A stretch of DNA of 64,000 bases from Branchiostoma lanceolatum (taxonomy: Eukaryota > Chordata > Leptocardii > Amphioxiformes > Branchiostomatidae): the NCBI RefSeq assembly GCF_035083965.1, contig NC_089740.1, positions 8,429,552 to 8,493,551 of the forward strand, read 5' to 3'. The notes under the pieces were generated by a model. It searched no databases, was not told where the DNA came from, and saw nothing but the letters and a program-made list of their open reading frames with translations. The translations under genes were made by a program, and so were the position numbers. Positions 45,352 to 55,482 of this stretch are shown here, piece after piece (positions within the stretch are counted from its first letter, which is position 1; every line of letters starts with the position of its first letter).

Positions 45352-47052
45352 ATGGATGCCATGGCTAGAGTGTGGAGAAAGATCCCGGGTGTAAAGGAGA
45401 ACTGTTATGCTGAATGGTTCTTCGAGCAGCTATGGGGGTTCCGGTTCGAGGGTCACCTGGTGGATGTGACCCTGTGTGCTGAAGGGAGAGAGATCCCCTG
45501 TCATCGCTTGGTTCTGTCCGCCTGCACTGACTACTTCAAGGCCATGTTCAGTGGAGCCCACAGCGAAAGTAAGAAGGACAAGATTGAGATAGGAGGGGTA
45601 AGTGGGGAGGCTCTAGAGAGGCTGGTGGATTTTGCCTACACATTCAATATCCGCATCTCCAGTGATAATGTGCAGCCGCTGTTCGAAGCAGCCAACATGC
45701 TGCAGATCAAGTATGTGGAAGAATCTTGTGAAGAGTTTCTGGAAAAAAAGTTGGGTCCCAACACATGTTTGAGAACTTGCAATTGGGCATTGGCGGACAA
45801 GCTGTCGTACCCACATTTGTCTGCGCTGGCAAGAAGCTACGCTCTAAAGAAGTTTGAAAAGGTATGCCGGACTGAGGAGTTTCTTCAGCTTCCAGTACGC
45901 TTCCTGAAGGTGTACATCTCAGATGAAGGCCTTCACGCCAGGGAAGAGGAACGTGTATTAGAGGCGATCATGCGTTGGGCAAGACATGATCTTAAGGAGC
46001 GGCAGAGACATCTTGAAGAGTTGTTGGCATGTGTTCGTTTCTCGTGTATGGACCAAAGTTCACTTGAGAAGATCATCGAGACAGACCCGGTGCTGTCAGA
46101 AGTTCCTGGCATCAAAGAACTGATCAATGATGGTTCCAGACATGTAAGACCTCGCATGATTCAACAAGAAGAGATTATAGTGCTTGCTGGTTCCAGAGGA
46201 GTGTCACCAATCGAGTCAGGAGCAAATGAATCTATATACAGACTTAATCTCCATTGTGACGTGGTTGACTCTAACCTGATGCCTCGATCCCTTCGCGACA
46301 GTGAGGCATGTGCCGTCTGTGTTGTGAACAATGACATCATTCTGACAGGGGGTACTGTGTCTCCGTCCCAAGCTGTCAGATACAACTCTTCAAGGAATTC
46401 TTGGATCAAGCTGCCATCTTTGAGGAAGGGAAGGTTGTGGCATGGAATGGCAGCTGTGAACGGATAGGTGTACGTGGTTGGTGGCCAGAACCCGGGCAAT
46501 GCTCCACGCAGAAACCTATCTTCCGTTGAAGTGTACACAAAGGGGAAACGATGGAAAAAGGTTAAACCACTAAAAGCGGGTGTCAGCAACTTTGGCATAA
46601 CTGCCTGCTGTGACAAAATATACGTATTTGGAGGTGAGATGGATCCGATGACAACTATACAGTGCTATGACCCCATCCAAAATGAGTGGACCATCAAAGC
46701 AATGCGATTGGGAGAACCAGCATTATGTGTTAGGGCGTGCACAATCAACTCCAAGATCTACTTGGTCGGTGGTAGATTGCCCCGTGTAATACGCTATGAT
46801 CCTCAGTTTGACTTGATTGAGGAGATGGCTGAGAGAGTGACCATGTGGAACCAGTGTAGTGCCACAGTGTGCGGCTCGGAAATCTACATCACTGGTGGTT
46901 TGAGCAAACCGTTCCTGGGCATTTTCCCCCCACATATAAAAGTTCAGTGTTACGATGTGAGCACCAATACCATGAGTATGGGTTCCTTGAAAAGTCTACC
47001 GGTCCCACTATTCGACCACCACACTGTAACCGTATCAAAGCACCATAGCTAA
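45352..47052 (+). pseudogene. BTB-BACK-Kelch (KLHL-type) gene with one in-frame TAG
   Basis: One unspliced frame of 566 codons plus stop, the usual KLHL length, broken only by TAG at 46465-46467 (codon 372). BTB ~25-135: GHLVDVTLCAEGREIPCHRL and SACTDYFKAMFSG. BACK ~140-245: ANMLQIKYVEESC, PVRFLKVYISDEGL, VLEAIMRWARHD. Kelch repeats ~280-560: IILTGG, VYVVGG, IYVFGGE, IYLVGGR, IYITGG. The stop sits in MAAVNG*VYVVGGQ, where Kelch proteins usually have a Lys or similar; AAG to TAG is one change. No frameshift anywhere, so the lesion is very recent, an allele, or a base error. KLHL proteins are substrate adaptors of cullin-3 ligases; truncation would leave BTB-BACK with one or two blades. Lack of introns fits a retrogene or an intronless KLHL. 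Confidence 0.88.
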
Positions 47053-47327
47053 GCTAGAGGGTAACAGTCCCTAACTGTTTGATTACTATCTTATCAGACC
47101 TTAGACTTAATCGGAACAGAATTCTTTGGCTACTAGTACTATAGCTAGCATTTTGTTTTAGTTAGTGTAATGGTAATCGTGAGGTAGCGAAGCAACCAAT
47201 TAATCTGGGGGATGGTATGAAAGGGGATCTTGGTCCATACAGTGAGGAAGTTTTGAAAATGTAAGGCAAAAAGTTGGTATTATAAAGGTACCCATGGGGG
47301 GACTTATTTCTTTTTAGACCACTGGTA

Positions 47328-47333
47328 ATAAAA
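47328..47333 (+). terminator. Possible polyadenylation signal of the Kelch gene
   Basis: AATAAA about 275 bases after the final stop codon. Confidence 0.4.
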
Positions 47334-47339
47334 AAGATT

Positions 47340-48070
47340 TTTTGTCAGTTTAGAGGATCATATCAACATTCTAGTTTAGCGTGGTGGTCACAAATAATAG
47401 CATGGCCTGTTATTCTATAATGGACTAACTAGAACCCTGTGTGAGTGATGTTACAGGGTAGCAAGCTGAAGGATGCATCCTTTGACTAAGTTCAGACTCT
47501 AGTTAGTAGTAGCAGACATTTCAGTACCTTTATTTTCTTCCCTTAGCTAAGAGGAGTATAACTTTTGTGATAGATTAGACAAGGATTTTTTGTTGACTAC
47601 AAACTAGATGTGTGGCAATAGATTGTTACTATCTTTTCAGAAGTAATCAGATGTGATTTCTTTGTTAGGTGTTATCACACTAAAACTATACTAGGATTGT
47701 TAAGTATTTGTAATTTTTTGCAAGTTTTAGATTATTTAGTGCTATTATTGCAACTTTTAGATCATTTTTTAGTCTTATTTTCGAAACTTCTAGATCATTT
47801 TTGTGAAGACCAAATCAAGGTGTTGAATATGTTGATGAGTGCTACCTTTGTTAAGTCCTTCTGCCAAACATTTGATAGCTAACTTTAGGTCATCTTGAAT
47901 AGGTTCATTTACTGACATATAAAGCTATGAAGAACTGTAATTGGTCAACTTTGTCTCATCCTATAATATATTGTGAAGAACAGACTAAGACTATAAGTGT
48001 TACATACATGTAACTCTACACCAAAGCTACTCACCTACACATGAATGAATCAAACTTTGCAAATTCTGTG
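47340..48070. other. AT-rich convergent intergenic stretch
   Basis: No coding signal. A short internal repetition (TTTTAGATTATTT..., TTTTAGATCATTTT, CTTCTAGATCATTTT) occurs at 47720-47800. Confidence 0.4.
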
Positions 48071-48076
48071 ATGACA

Positions 48077-50020
48077 TTTATTGAGAGAGCAAGTGAAAAA
48101 TCATAAGTAAACATATGCATTAAAGGACATACACTTAAGATATTGTGGTAAGTTTTTCTGCAAATAGAGAATATCAAGACTCTTGTTTAAAGACCCACTA
48201 CACTATGTTTGAAGGAGCACTTGTAGTTGTATCAAGTTTGTTGTTTTGTGAACAAAACTTTTCTAATGTCTTTTAGACCTCCCTAAATTAAAAACTGCAA
48301 CAGAAAGCACAACGAAAACTACCTGTGAAAAAGTACCTGGTGTGATACTATACATTGCACAATCAATTTACATATTTTCCATATAATGACAATTATTATG
48401 TACAAGTTGCATAGCAAAGTTTAGTGTAAAACTCAGTGTATAATTTTTCACCATTTATAATAAACTTTGCCATCAGTAGAAAGATCTACCAGCTACTAGA
48501 CATCATAAACGTCAAAACTAGCTCTAAACCTGTTTACGATCAGGAATCTAAGTTTAACTTTACAAAAATACAGACCAAACATAATCTATATTCACAAATA
48601 CAGTTGTTTTTATTATGTTTTAACAAAGTAAATATACATGTACAGACTTTCGAATTCAATACTAGAAGGCAGTGAATTTTGTTGAAAGCATACATTATGT
48701 TACTAATCCTCAAATGCTAACAATTCTCAAGTTGGCTAAAAAAATTGTTTTGAATTCTATGCATTTTGTACTTATGACAAAATCTTGTTTAATATCTTTC
48801 TACAAAATCCTACTAAGTATGGATACCCTTTACCCTCTATTCACTTAATTTTAGTAGCACTGCTGTGCTACGTTGACTTTGTACAACATCTAGACCATAG
48901 TTTACTTTACATCCAGATTCAACAATATCAAAAAGATCTTTGTTCTATTTAACAAGCATTTCAAAATGTCTCACGAGAAAACTGCTCCAGTACAAGAAAA
49001 GTTCAGTAATTTTTTCTATTTCCTAACAGTTGGTCAGTAAGAGATGAAGTTTTTGATAAAGAATTTGTTCATTGTCTGTGATTTCTATGACCTTTGAAAC
49101 ACTATGGAAAATTGTAACATCCAGCACTGAAAACTACTCAATATTGTATTCACAAATTATATTCTGTAAAATTCCAAAGTGATGGCACTCACTAGTAAGG
49201 TACAGTGCTACTAGTTTCAGGTTTCTGTAAGACTTACAATATGTTTGAAAGTTCAGCCATTCCATTATAGTAATGGGTAGAGTTGTGCTTCAAAAATCTA
49301 AGTTTACTTTAAGTCAGAATTTTTTGCCATTAAATGGAATGGTCTGATATAATTAGATTGAAGTTAAACACAAAAAGCACAATCCTCCCATCCAAAGTGT
49401 TGGTAAAACCCCCATTCCACTGATGTGGCTACTGTTGAGCTACCTCAAAAATAACCTGATAGTTATTTTTCAGATCATGGATCATATTCAATGTAGAAAG
49501 TGGGGTTAAATTTTCCTGACCGGCCTTTGTGTCCCCTGCTTCTCTTATTGGGTCAGTTAGTCCTCACTCTTAGTGGGTCAAGTTTGCCTCTATCTTTGAT
49601 GTTTCTGTCTTAGAGGGAGAAGAGATGATGTTCCAGTGCCAAAAAGTGGGCTCAGAACTGAGCAAATTTCTTAGAAAAAAGTCACAGGTCATACAATCCA
49701 AAATAGTTACTCAAGCAACTGGATAAAATTTTTAAACAGACGTTTCAGACAGTATCTGCTATCTTTTGTCAGTGACTAAGGAAAGATCTGGTAGAACCAG
49801 GTTTTACACCAAAACACTGACGAAAAAAGCGAATGCTGTCTGAAACATCTGACTGTTTTAAAATTTTATCCAGTTGCTTGAGTAACTATTTTTCCTCTTA
49901 TTACCTGGATGTCTAACCTTCATCAACAAATCCAATTTTGGTTGCTCAACAGTGTCCACGCAATAGAAAGGGGTAATAGACAGGTGCTGGGAACACCCCT
50001 GGAATATCTCACAGCATATT
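48077..50020 (-). other. Probable long 3' UTR of APH-1
   Basis: Between the APH-1 stop (50021-50023) and a minus-strand AATAAA (TTTATT at 48077-48082) lies AT-rich sequence without coding frames. It includes the fold-back MITE at 49704-49925. The assignment as UTR is inference from the position of the signal; a nearer site could be used. Confidence 0.35.
49704..49925. repeat. Fold-back MITE (TACTCAAGCAACTGGATAAG family)
   Basis: GTTACTCAAGCAACTGGAT at the left pairs with ATCCAGTTGCTTGAGTAAC at the right, with CAGACGTTTCAGACAGTATC inside and TTATTACCTGGATGTCTAAC following. Confidence 0.85.
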
Positions 50021-53000
50021 CTAGTTGGAGGCGTATCCGGCACGTTTGCAAAACAGGAAAGCAGTCAGGTTGTCGATCGACCCTCCCACCAGTTTGTACG
50101 CTATCGCCATGGTGACGAGCAGGATACAGTATGCGGGGATGATGGTGGCGGGCTGGAGCGGGCGGATTAAAGTCTGGAACGAGAGAAAAAAATTTCCATC
50201 AGGAAAGTCAGCGCAGGTGAGTGCACAAGTTAAAGGCAGACTAAACTTAATTTCGTAAAGCATACTGCATTATTTTAAATATACCACTAAGACCAGTTTT
50301 GACTTGTTTTACACTAGTCCATCATAGATTTTCGTTTTTACAACATTTCAAATTGGCGGCCTGGTGCCCGTAATACTCAACGAGTCCAAAGACCGTGACG
50401 TCAGAATCCGTCAGAATCCGACTCGGCCCCAGAATCTATTCTATAGAACACGCATCAATTGTAACAGATGGATTCTGACGTCACGGTCTTTGGACTCGTT
50501 GAGTATTACGGGCACTAGGCCGCCAATTTGAAATGTTGTAAAAACGAAAATCTATGATGGACTAGTGTAAAACAAGTCAGAATTGGTCTTAGTGGTATAT
50601 TTAACATAATGCAGTATGCTTTACGAAATTAAGTTTAGTCTGCCTTTAACACAAAATAGCTATGACATCACCATATGGTACGATGTTGTTGTTCACCTTG
50701 TAGTGCCTAGTGGCACATAGGTTGGCAAGTTTTCTTGCTGTTTCTGTAGCAGGGACCTGGGTGTATTTCTACTGGGAGGGGTTGCTAGCCCTTCTACTAT
50801 AACATGCTCAAGGCATCTCCTCAAACATGGGACCCCCATGTGCAGCCCCAACAGAGATTTCCTTCCCAGGAAGAAGTTACAATGTAAATATCGGGTATAT
50901 GTATATGTGTACTGTAGATATTAAATGAAATGAATGCCACACAGTGTACTAGTATTCTATATCACCTTAGGTAGTATGACTGCCCATCGAAAGGCAAAAG
51001 ATGTCTATGATGGACATGTACACAGCAAATGCAGTATATCAAACACATGGCCAGGTTTGCACTAAGAACCAACTTACCAGACATGAGATGAGCATGTGGA
51101 ATCCGACCACGAACGACACAGCTGGGATATTTCTCTTGTCACAGCCCCAGAAGAAGATCACGTTCCAGAAGGTGTGGAGGAGGATGAAACAAGAGGTCAT
51201 CAGGGCTAGAGAGACAAGATAAACATGTTTTAAGTCCTCAAATGAAGAATCTGTTAATTTGTTATGAACACCATTGTGCAAACTGTCTAATCAAGTGCAA
51301 AAGTGTTGCAACTACTTGGTCTATTTGAAGATTGCCAGAGAAGAGAATACAACATCATTATCAAATACAGTCAAACCTGTACAAGTGACCACCTTCATAT
51401 AAGGACCACCTGGCCAATGTGACCACTGTTTGGTTGTTCCTTAGAATGATTTACCCCATGATGGGCCATCAAAACAAAAATTAAGAATCCTGTCTGTAGT
51501 GACCACCTGTCCTATAGACCAGATTTTAAATTCATTGGTCCCTTGAGTGGTCTTTTGGGGCAGTTTTGACTATATGAGAAAAAAACAAAACTGTATCATG
51601 AACAGAAGACTAAGATGTTTGACTATCTCACCAGATGTGAGGAAGAAGTATGGAGTATCGCCATGGATTCCAACTGTCCCTGGTCCTGTTGCCATGGCGA
51701 TGACGTTCACCAATGAGAACGCTCCACTCATCAGGCCAAAGCCAAGTCCAGCAACTGAGAAAAATAAGATGTCAAACAAATTCTCTTGTAATACACTGCA
51801 TGGATTTGGCATTGTGAAAAAACAAAAATAATAATATCATGATCATTTTGACCATGAGGGTCCAAAACATAACACAAACACTATGATTTATAGCACATCC
51901 ACATCCACACACACTGTAGAAAATTTGTGTAAGTCCAAATACTTGTGTTGGAAATTGTAGTTTAACTTTGATATAGACACACATACTGTAGTTATAGATG
52001 GACATAAACATGCAGTACTGAATACAGTGTTTGGCAAGTGATGTAAAAACCTTGCAGACTTACCATAAGCGATCATGTGCTTGTCTGATGCTGTCGGAGG
52101 CTCATCACTGAAGGTTTGGAGGCCCTCGTCTGCTTTTCTGTGGAAGTTTGGGAAAGAAATACATTAGTTTACTGAACACTTTAAATATGACACATGTACA
52201 TACATTAATACTTTATATGAGGTCAGGAGCATGGAAAAAGTTATAGTATGGTACTCATAAGTTATTTGTTACATACATAGGCTTCTCCAACAGCAGGCTA
52301 CAATCTTATATACTAGTAAGTGATAGTAAGTTATACAAGTTGCAATTGTACAGTGGCATCAATAGCCTTGTGGCTAGGGTAGACTAGAAATCCAGAGGTC
52401 CTGGGTGAACTTCTAACTGGCCCCAATGTTGTGCTCTTGGATTAGACTCAGGTGAAAATAAGTATCAATACTATAGCATTGATCATGGATGTCCTTTGGA
52501 TAGGAGTTTTAGGACAGTCAATGGACCATTTCATCGAACCCACCACACTAATCAATTAAGAGTAGGCATATGTCCCAATGTGTTCTGGCCCCAAACCTAT
52601 CTGTTCTGCCCTTAATAGCCTGTGGCAAGCTGGGCAGCCTTTATTAATAGCTATATGTTAGTCTAACCAATATACTAGTATCAATAAAGAATCATACACT
52701 AAGTCTAACCTGAGCAGCTTGTAGATGAAGAATCTGAAGACCTCCTGGAACAGAACGGAGAAGACGACTCCGAAGGCCAGCTGGTCCTTGAGCGGCCAGA
52801 CGATGTTCCACAGGACGGAGGAGAACAGCAGGGAGAGCAGCCAGAAGAAACACCTGGGGGAGGGGGGCATCAAGAAATCTTCAATTTTTATTGTATTGAA
52901 AGTTGCAACACAGCAATACACAGATCAGCTCAGACAGCATTGAGTATCTTATGAAATCTAGTTTCTAAGAGTAAGACAATATACCATAAGAAAGTTAACA

Positions 53001-53096
53001 TATTAGACTAACATCAGTTTAAGTGCTATGTTAACCTACTTGATGTTACAATACATCATGTATTGTATCATACATCCATAAGCTTAGTATACTGAA

Positions 53097-53128
<32 letters not shown>

Positions 53129-53416
53129 GTATTACTGAGAGCACTTTTGCTAAGCTGGTTCTATATGTGGAAAATATGATATCTGGCTACCATATGATTC
53201 ACAAAAAAAGTATCCAGGTACATATGTGTGTGATATCATGACGCACGATTAGCATAATTATATCGTGTCAAGGAAAAGAAATATAATATATATCAGAACT
53301 CACCCGGCAATAAGAATAATGATCCTCAGCGGTTCCCGTGCGATTGTGAAGATGAAGAGAGCGAACGCGGGTCCGTACGCGATGAACGTGCAACCAAAGA
53401 ACTCTTTTGCCGTCAT
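50021..53416 (-). CDS. APH1: Gamma-secretase subunit APH-1
   Basis: Six minus-strand exons: 53304-53416 (ATG 53414-53416), 52710-52853, 52064-52137, 51632-51754, 51078-51205, 50021-50173 (TAG 50021-50023). All junctions are GT-AG with matching phases; 244 residues, like human APH1A (247-265). APH-1 is the seven-pass scaffold that assembles presenilin, nicastrin and PEN-2. Seen: N-terminal FFGCTFIAYGPAFALF, VLFQEVFRFFIYKLLR (TM2), KADEGL loop, the GxxxG-type helix FGLMSGAFSLVN needed for assembly, GPGTVGIHGDTPYFFLTSA, and the two conserved transmembrane histidines in LLHTFWNVIFF and VVGFHMLIS. The last exon encodes TM6-7 and KLVGGSIDNL. Complete and apparently functional. Confidence 0.97.
50231..50652. 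mobile_element. Long fold-back MITE in APH-1 intron 5
   Basis: Arms of about 190 bp, almost identical: GTTAAAGGCAGACTAAACTT and TAATTTCGTAAAGCATACTG at the left against CAGTATGCTTTACGAAATTA and AAGTTTAGTCTGCCTTTAAC at the right. They continue inward through GTCCATCATAGATTTTCG to GTGACGTCAGAATCCG; the loop is ~50-60 bp. ACAA flanks both ends, a candidate four-base target duplication. The high arm identity indicates a young insertion. Confidence 0.9.
51369..51575. repeat. MITE-like element (AGTCAAACCTGTACAAGTGACC family) in APH-1 intron 4
   Basis: Starts AGTCAAACCTGTACAAGTGA and ends AGTTTTGACTATA. It contains CATATAAGGACCACC, TTAAGAATCCTGTCTGTAG and TGACCACCTG. Shares structure with 20620-20815. 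Confidence 0.75.
52350..52460 (+). mobile_element. Possible tRNA-derived SINE head in APH-1 intron 2
   Basis: ATAGCCTTGTGGCTAGGGTAG resembles a pol III A box region, and GGTCCTGGGTGAACTTC 45 bases later resembles a B box. A related stretch (GTTGTGCYCTTGG, GGTCCCATG) is at 57375-57520. No cloverleaf can be completed, so it is not a tRNA gene. Confidence 0.4.
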
Positions 53417-54510
53417 TTTTCTCAAAAAAATCACAGAACAACTTCCGAGTAAAAAAATTACAATTTTTCAGCTCGATCGGAAGCTACGCATGAAGGTTTA
53501 CAGGAGCGATTAACTCGTTATTGTGGCTTCAGGGATTCACTTAACCCTTACTGTAGTTTTCTAAAACTGTACTACCGATAAAACGCCAGTTTTAAGCCAG
53601 AAATGAACATAATTTGGGATGGAAAAAAATGACGGACAACACAATCTTTTGTACTTCCGGTTTGGGATAGCTCGTCCCGCAAAGGCTCATGGGACTTGAC
53701 GTCCAAGCCTGACGTCATTTTCCCAGCGAAGTCTACCGGATTTTGTCAGAACTGCAGGGTCGAAAATTCATGACTTTCATTTCTTCAGACCTCGGGTACA
53801 TTTACCTCATGATTTTAAACCTCCTTGATTGTGGCTAATCTCAATGCAGAATCACAGATGTATAAAGTTTTTGCTATTCTCCAAGCAGAGGTTTCGGTCG
53901 AGTGGGGTAGGAGTGTCCGGGATTTTTAACGTTTCTCTCCCTTCAAGGAACGCGCAGATAGTCTAACTGTTAGCATTCAAACTGCATAAAAATGACAAAT
54001 TTTTCTGATGGCTTGAAATGAAAAACACGAGAAATTAATATATTGATATACTTTTGACAAACATTTAATCCTTACACACAATGAGAATTTGATATTTTTC
54101 ATCAGATATATAAGCACATTATGTAGACAAGCCCCCCGAAAAGCCCGCCTCGATCGTAGAGCCACAATGATTAACGGACAAGAAAACAGGAAACTATAGG
54201 TATAACATTTAGGTCAATTTTCCAAATAGATCTATTGCATAATGTATTTGTAGAAATAGGTATGTGTATTTCACACAGTTTATTCATAACGTACTTGTAC
54301 ATGTTTGAATTATGATGATGATAATTTGTATCACAATGTACAGTTTTGAAATTTGTAATGTAAAGATGGACGACACAGTTTGGCAAATGGCACGTTCTTT
54401 TACGCCTGTCCTGTTTTACTGATTCGTATAACAAGGCTGCAATATCATTCAAGAATTAAGAGAATTAATAAAAAAAATATGATAAGATAAAGGCCCCGGC
54501 CATTTGGCTC
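53417..54510. other. APH-1 promoter side and intergenic stretch
   Basis: 53640-53720 is GC-richer, with GACGTCA-like sites (TTGACGTCC, CTGACGTCA) upstream of the APH-1 start. 53870-53940 holds a fragment of the CCAAGCAGAGG family. Nothing coding seen. Confidence 0.4.
54279..54284 (-). terminator. Possible polyadenylation signal of the small membrane protein gene
   Basis: Minus-strand AATAAA about 230 bases after the stop at 54512-54514. Confidence 0.35.
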
Positions 54511-54511
54511 A

Positions 54512-54769
54512 TCACAGTAGTTCAACACTCTGCACGGCATTGGCATCTTTACAACAACTACAACACCTAGACTTGCAGCAGGACGATCTACAGGAATAAC
54601 AGGCGCATGCGCAAATCATCAGGAGTATGACGAGCACGAAGGTCGCGAGGACAGACAAGAAGAAAATGTTGAAGGGATCGTTCTGGAAGAATCCGAAGAG
54701 GAGACTTTCCGAATCTGTGGTGGTAGATAAGCTGGGTGTCGTGGTGGTACTTGGAGCGTCGGTAGACAT
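54512..54769 (-). CDS. Small cysteine-rich single-pass membrane protein, unknown function
   Basis: An uninterrupted 85-residue frame. Residues 1-20 are Ser/Thr-rich (STDAPSTTTTPSLSTTT), a likely O-glycosylated outside. Next comes a short linker (LLFGFFQNDPFN) and a 21-residue hydrophobic helix (~34-54: FFLSVLATFVLVILLM...). The tail has eleven cysteines in ~22 residues, with ACACYSC, SCCKSRCC and SCCKD, and ends VQSVELL. The tail resembles palmitoylated juxtamembrane Cys clusters. The pattern fits a type I or type III mini membrane protein. I do not recognise the family. Codon use and the clean layout favour a real gene; no splice sites are required. Confidence 0.6.
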   Translation of the reverse strand: MSTDAPSTTTTPSLSTTTDSESLLFGFFQNDPFNIFFLSVLATFVLVILLMICACACYSCRSSCCKSRCCSCCKDANAVQSVELL

Positions 54770-54819
54770 GTCTTCTTCTTCTTTCGCTCAGTCAACTGAA
54801 ATGACACCGCCCGGGTAAT

Positions 54820-55205
54820 GAGGGTCTATAGTGAGGAAAGACTGTGTATTTGAACAAGCACACTGTGAACACTAGGCAGAACTTAAGTTCAGTTAACCTA
54901 GAGAGATTTTTTCTTGTTTTTCTATTCTGTTTCGCCCATCCGTTCCCTTATATTTTCCTACAAAAATCCGACAAACAAAAAATTGAATTGAAGCGTGTTT
55001 ACTTCACCGTCTTCGGCGCATATCTCTCTCAGATATATATAGAACTTTACAATAACCTTACTAGTACTTACTTCTCTAGCAAGACGTTCTTTATTTCCCT
55101 CAGACTCAAAGATAGGTGTAGGCGGTCGTCTGAAATATATATTTTCTAGCAGTAGTACTAGAAACAACAAAACACAGTAGGTTTGGTCTAATGATTGTTA
55201 TCTAC
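54820..55205. other. Intergenic stretch without recognised gene
   Basis: Between two divergently transcribed genes. A 101-codon plus frame (54844-55149) has no domain. Confidence 0.35.
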
Positions 55206-55211
55206 AAATAA

Positions 55212-55268
55212 CGGTTGCCATGTTCTATTACGGTTGCTGCGTTCTATTACGGTTGCTATGTTCGATTT
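55212..55268 (+). repeat. Three 19-bp tandem repeats upstream of the dynein gene
   Basis: GTTGCCATGTTCTATTACG, GTTGCTGCGTTCTATTACG and GTTGCTATGTTCGATTTTA follow directly on one another; the unit starts inside ACGGTTGC. ACGGTT is a MYB-like core and GTTGCC an RFX half-site. Confidence 0.75.
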
Positions 55269-55343
55269 TACAGCTAGAACGTCACGTGGCTGAAAACGAT
55301 CGAATCTCGCGGGATGACGCAATATTCGAACGTTCTGTTCATG

Positions 55344-55357
55344 TCATAACCTGGCAA
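55344..55357 (+). promoter_or_regulatory. Candidate RFX X-box upstream of the dynein light chain gene
   Basis: TCATAACCTGGCAAC contains an imperfect palindrome (RTAACC-T-GGCAAC) like the X-box bound by RFX factors, which control ciliary genes in animals. It is 126 bases before the ATG; CATAAAA at about 55379 could serve as a weak TATA. Confidence 0.4.
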
Positions 55358-55482
55358 CGGAAGTGCCTCTGACCGTACATAAAACCGGCCACTTTGCGAC
55401 GCCGTATGTCATAAAGACCATCTGAATTATATGATTTAACCGAAGATATACAATAATCTAGAAGACTCCTACAAGAGGAACC

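Noticed and set aside
46465-46467. Programmed stop read-through or selenocysteine in the Kelch gene
   Set aside because: TAG is not a selenocysteine codon and the following GTG TAC lacks the CAA TTA or CTA contexts known for leaky stops; mutation or error is simpler.
52350-52460. A functional tRNA gene
   Set aside because: A- and B-box-like sequences are present but no cloverleaf with paired acceptor stem can be drawn; SINE-like at best.
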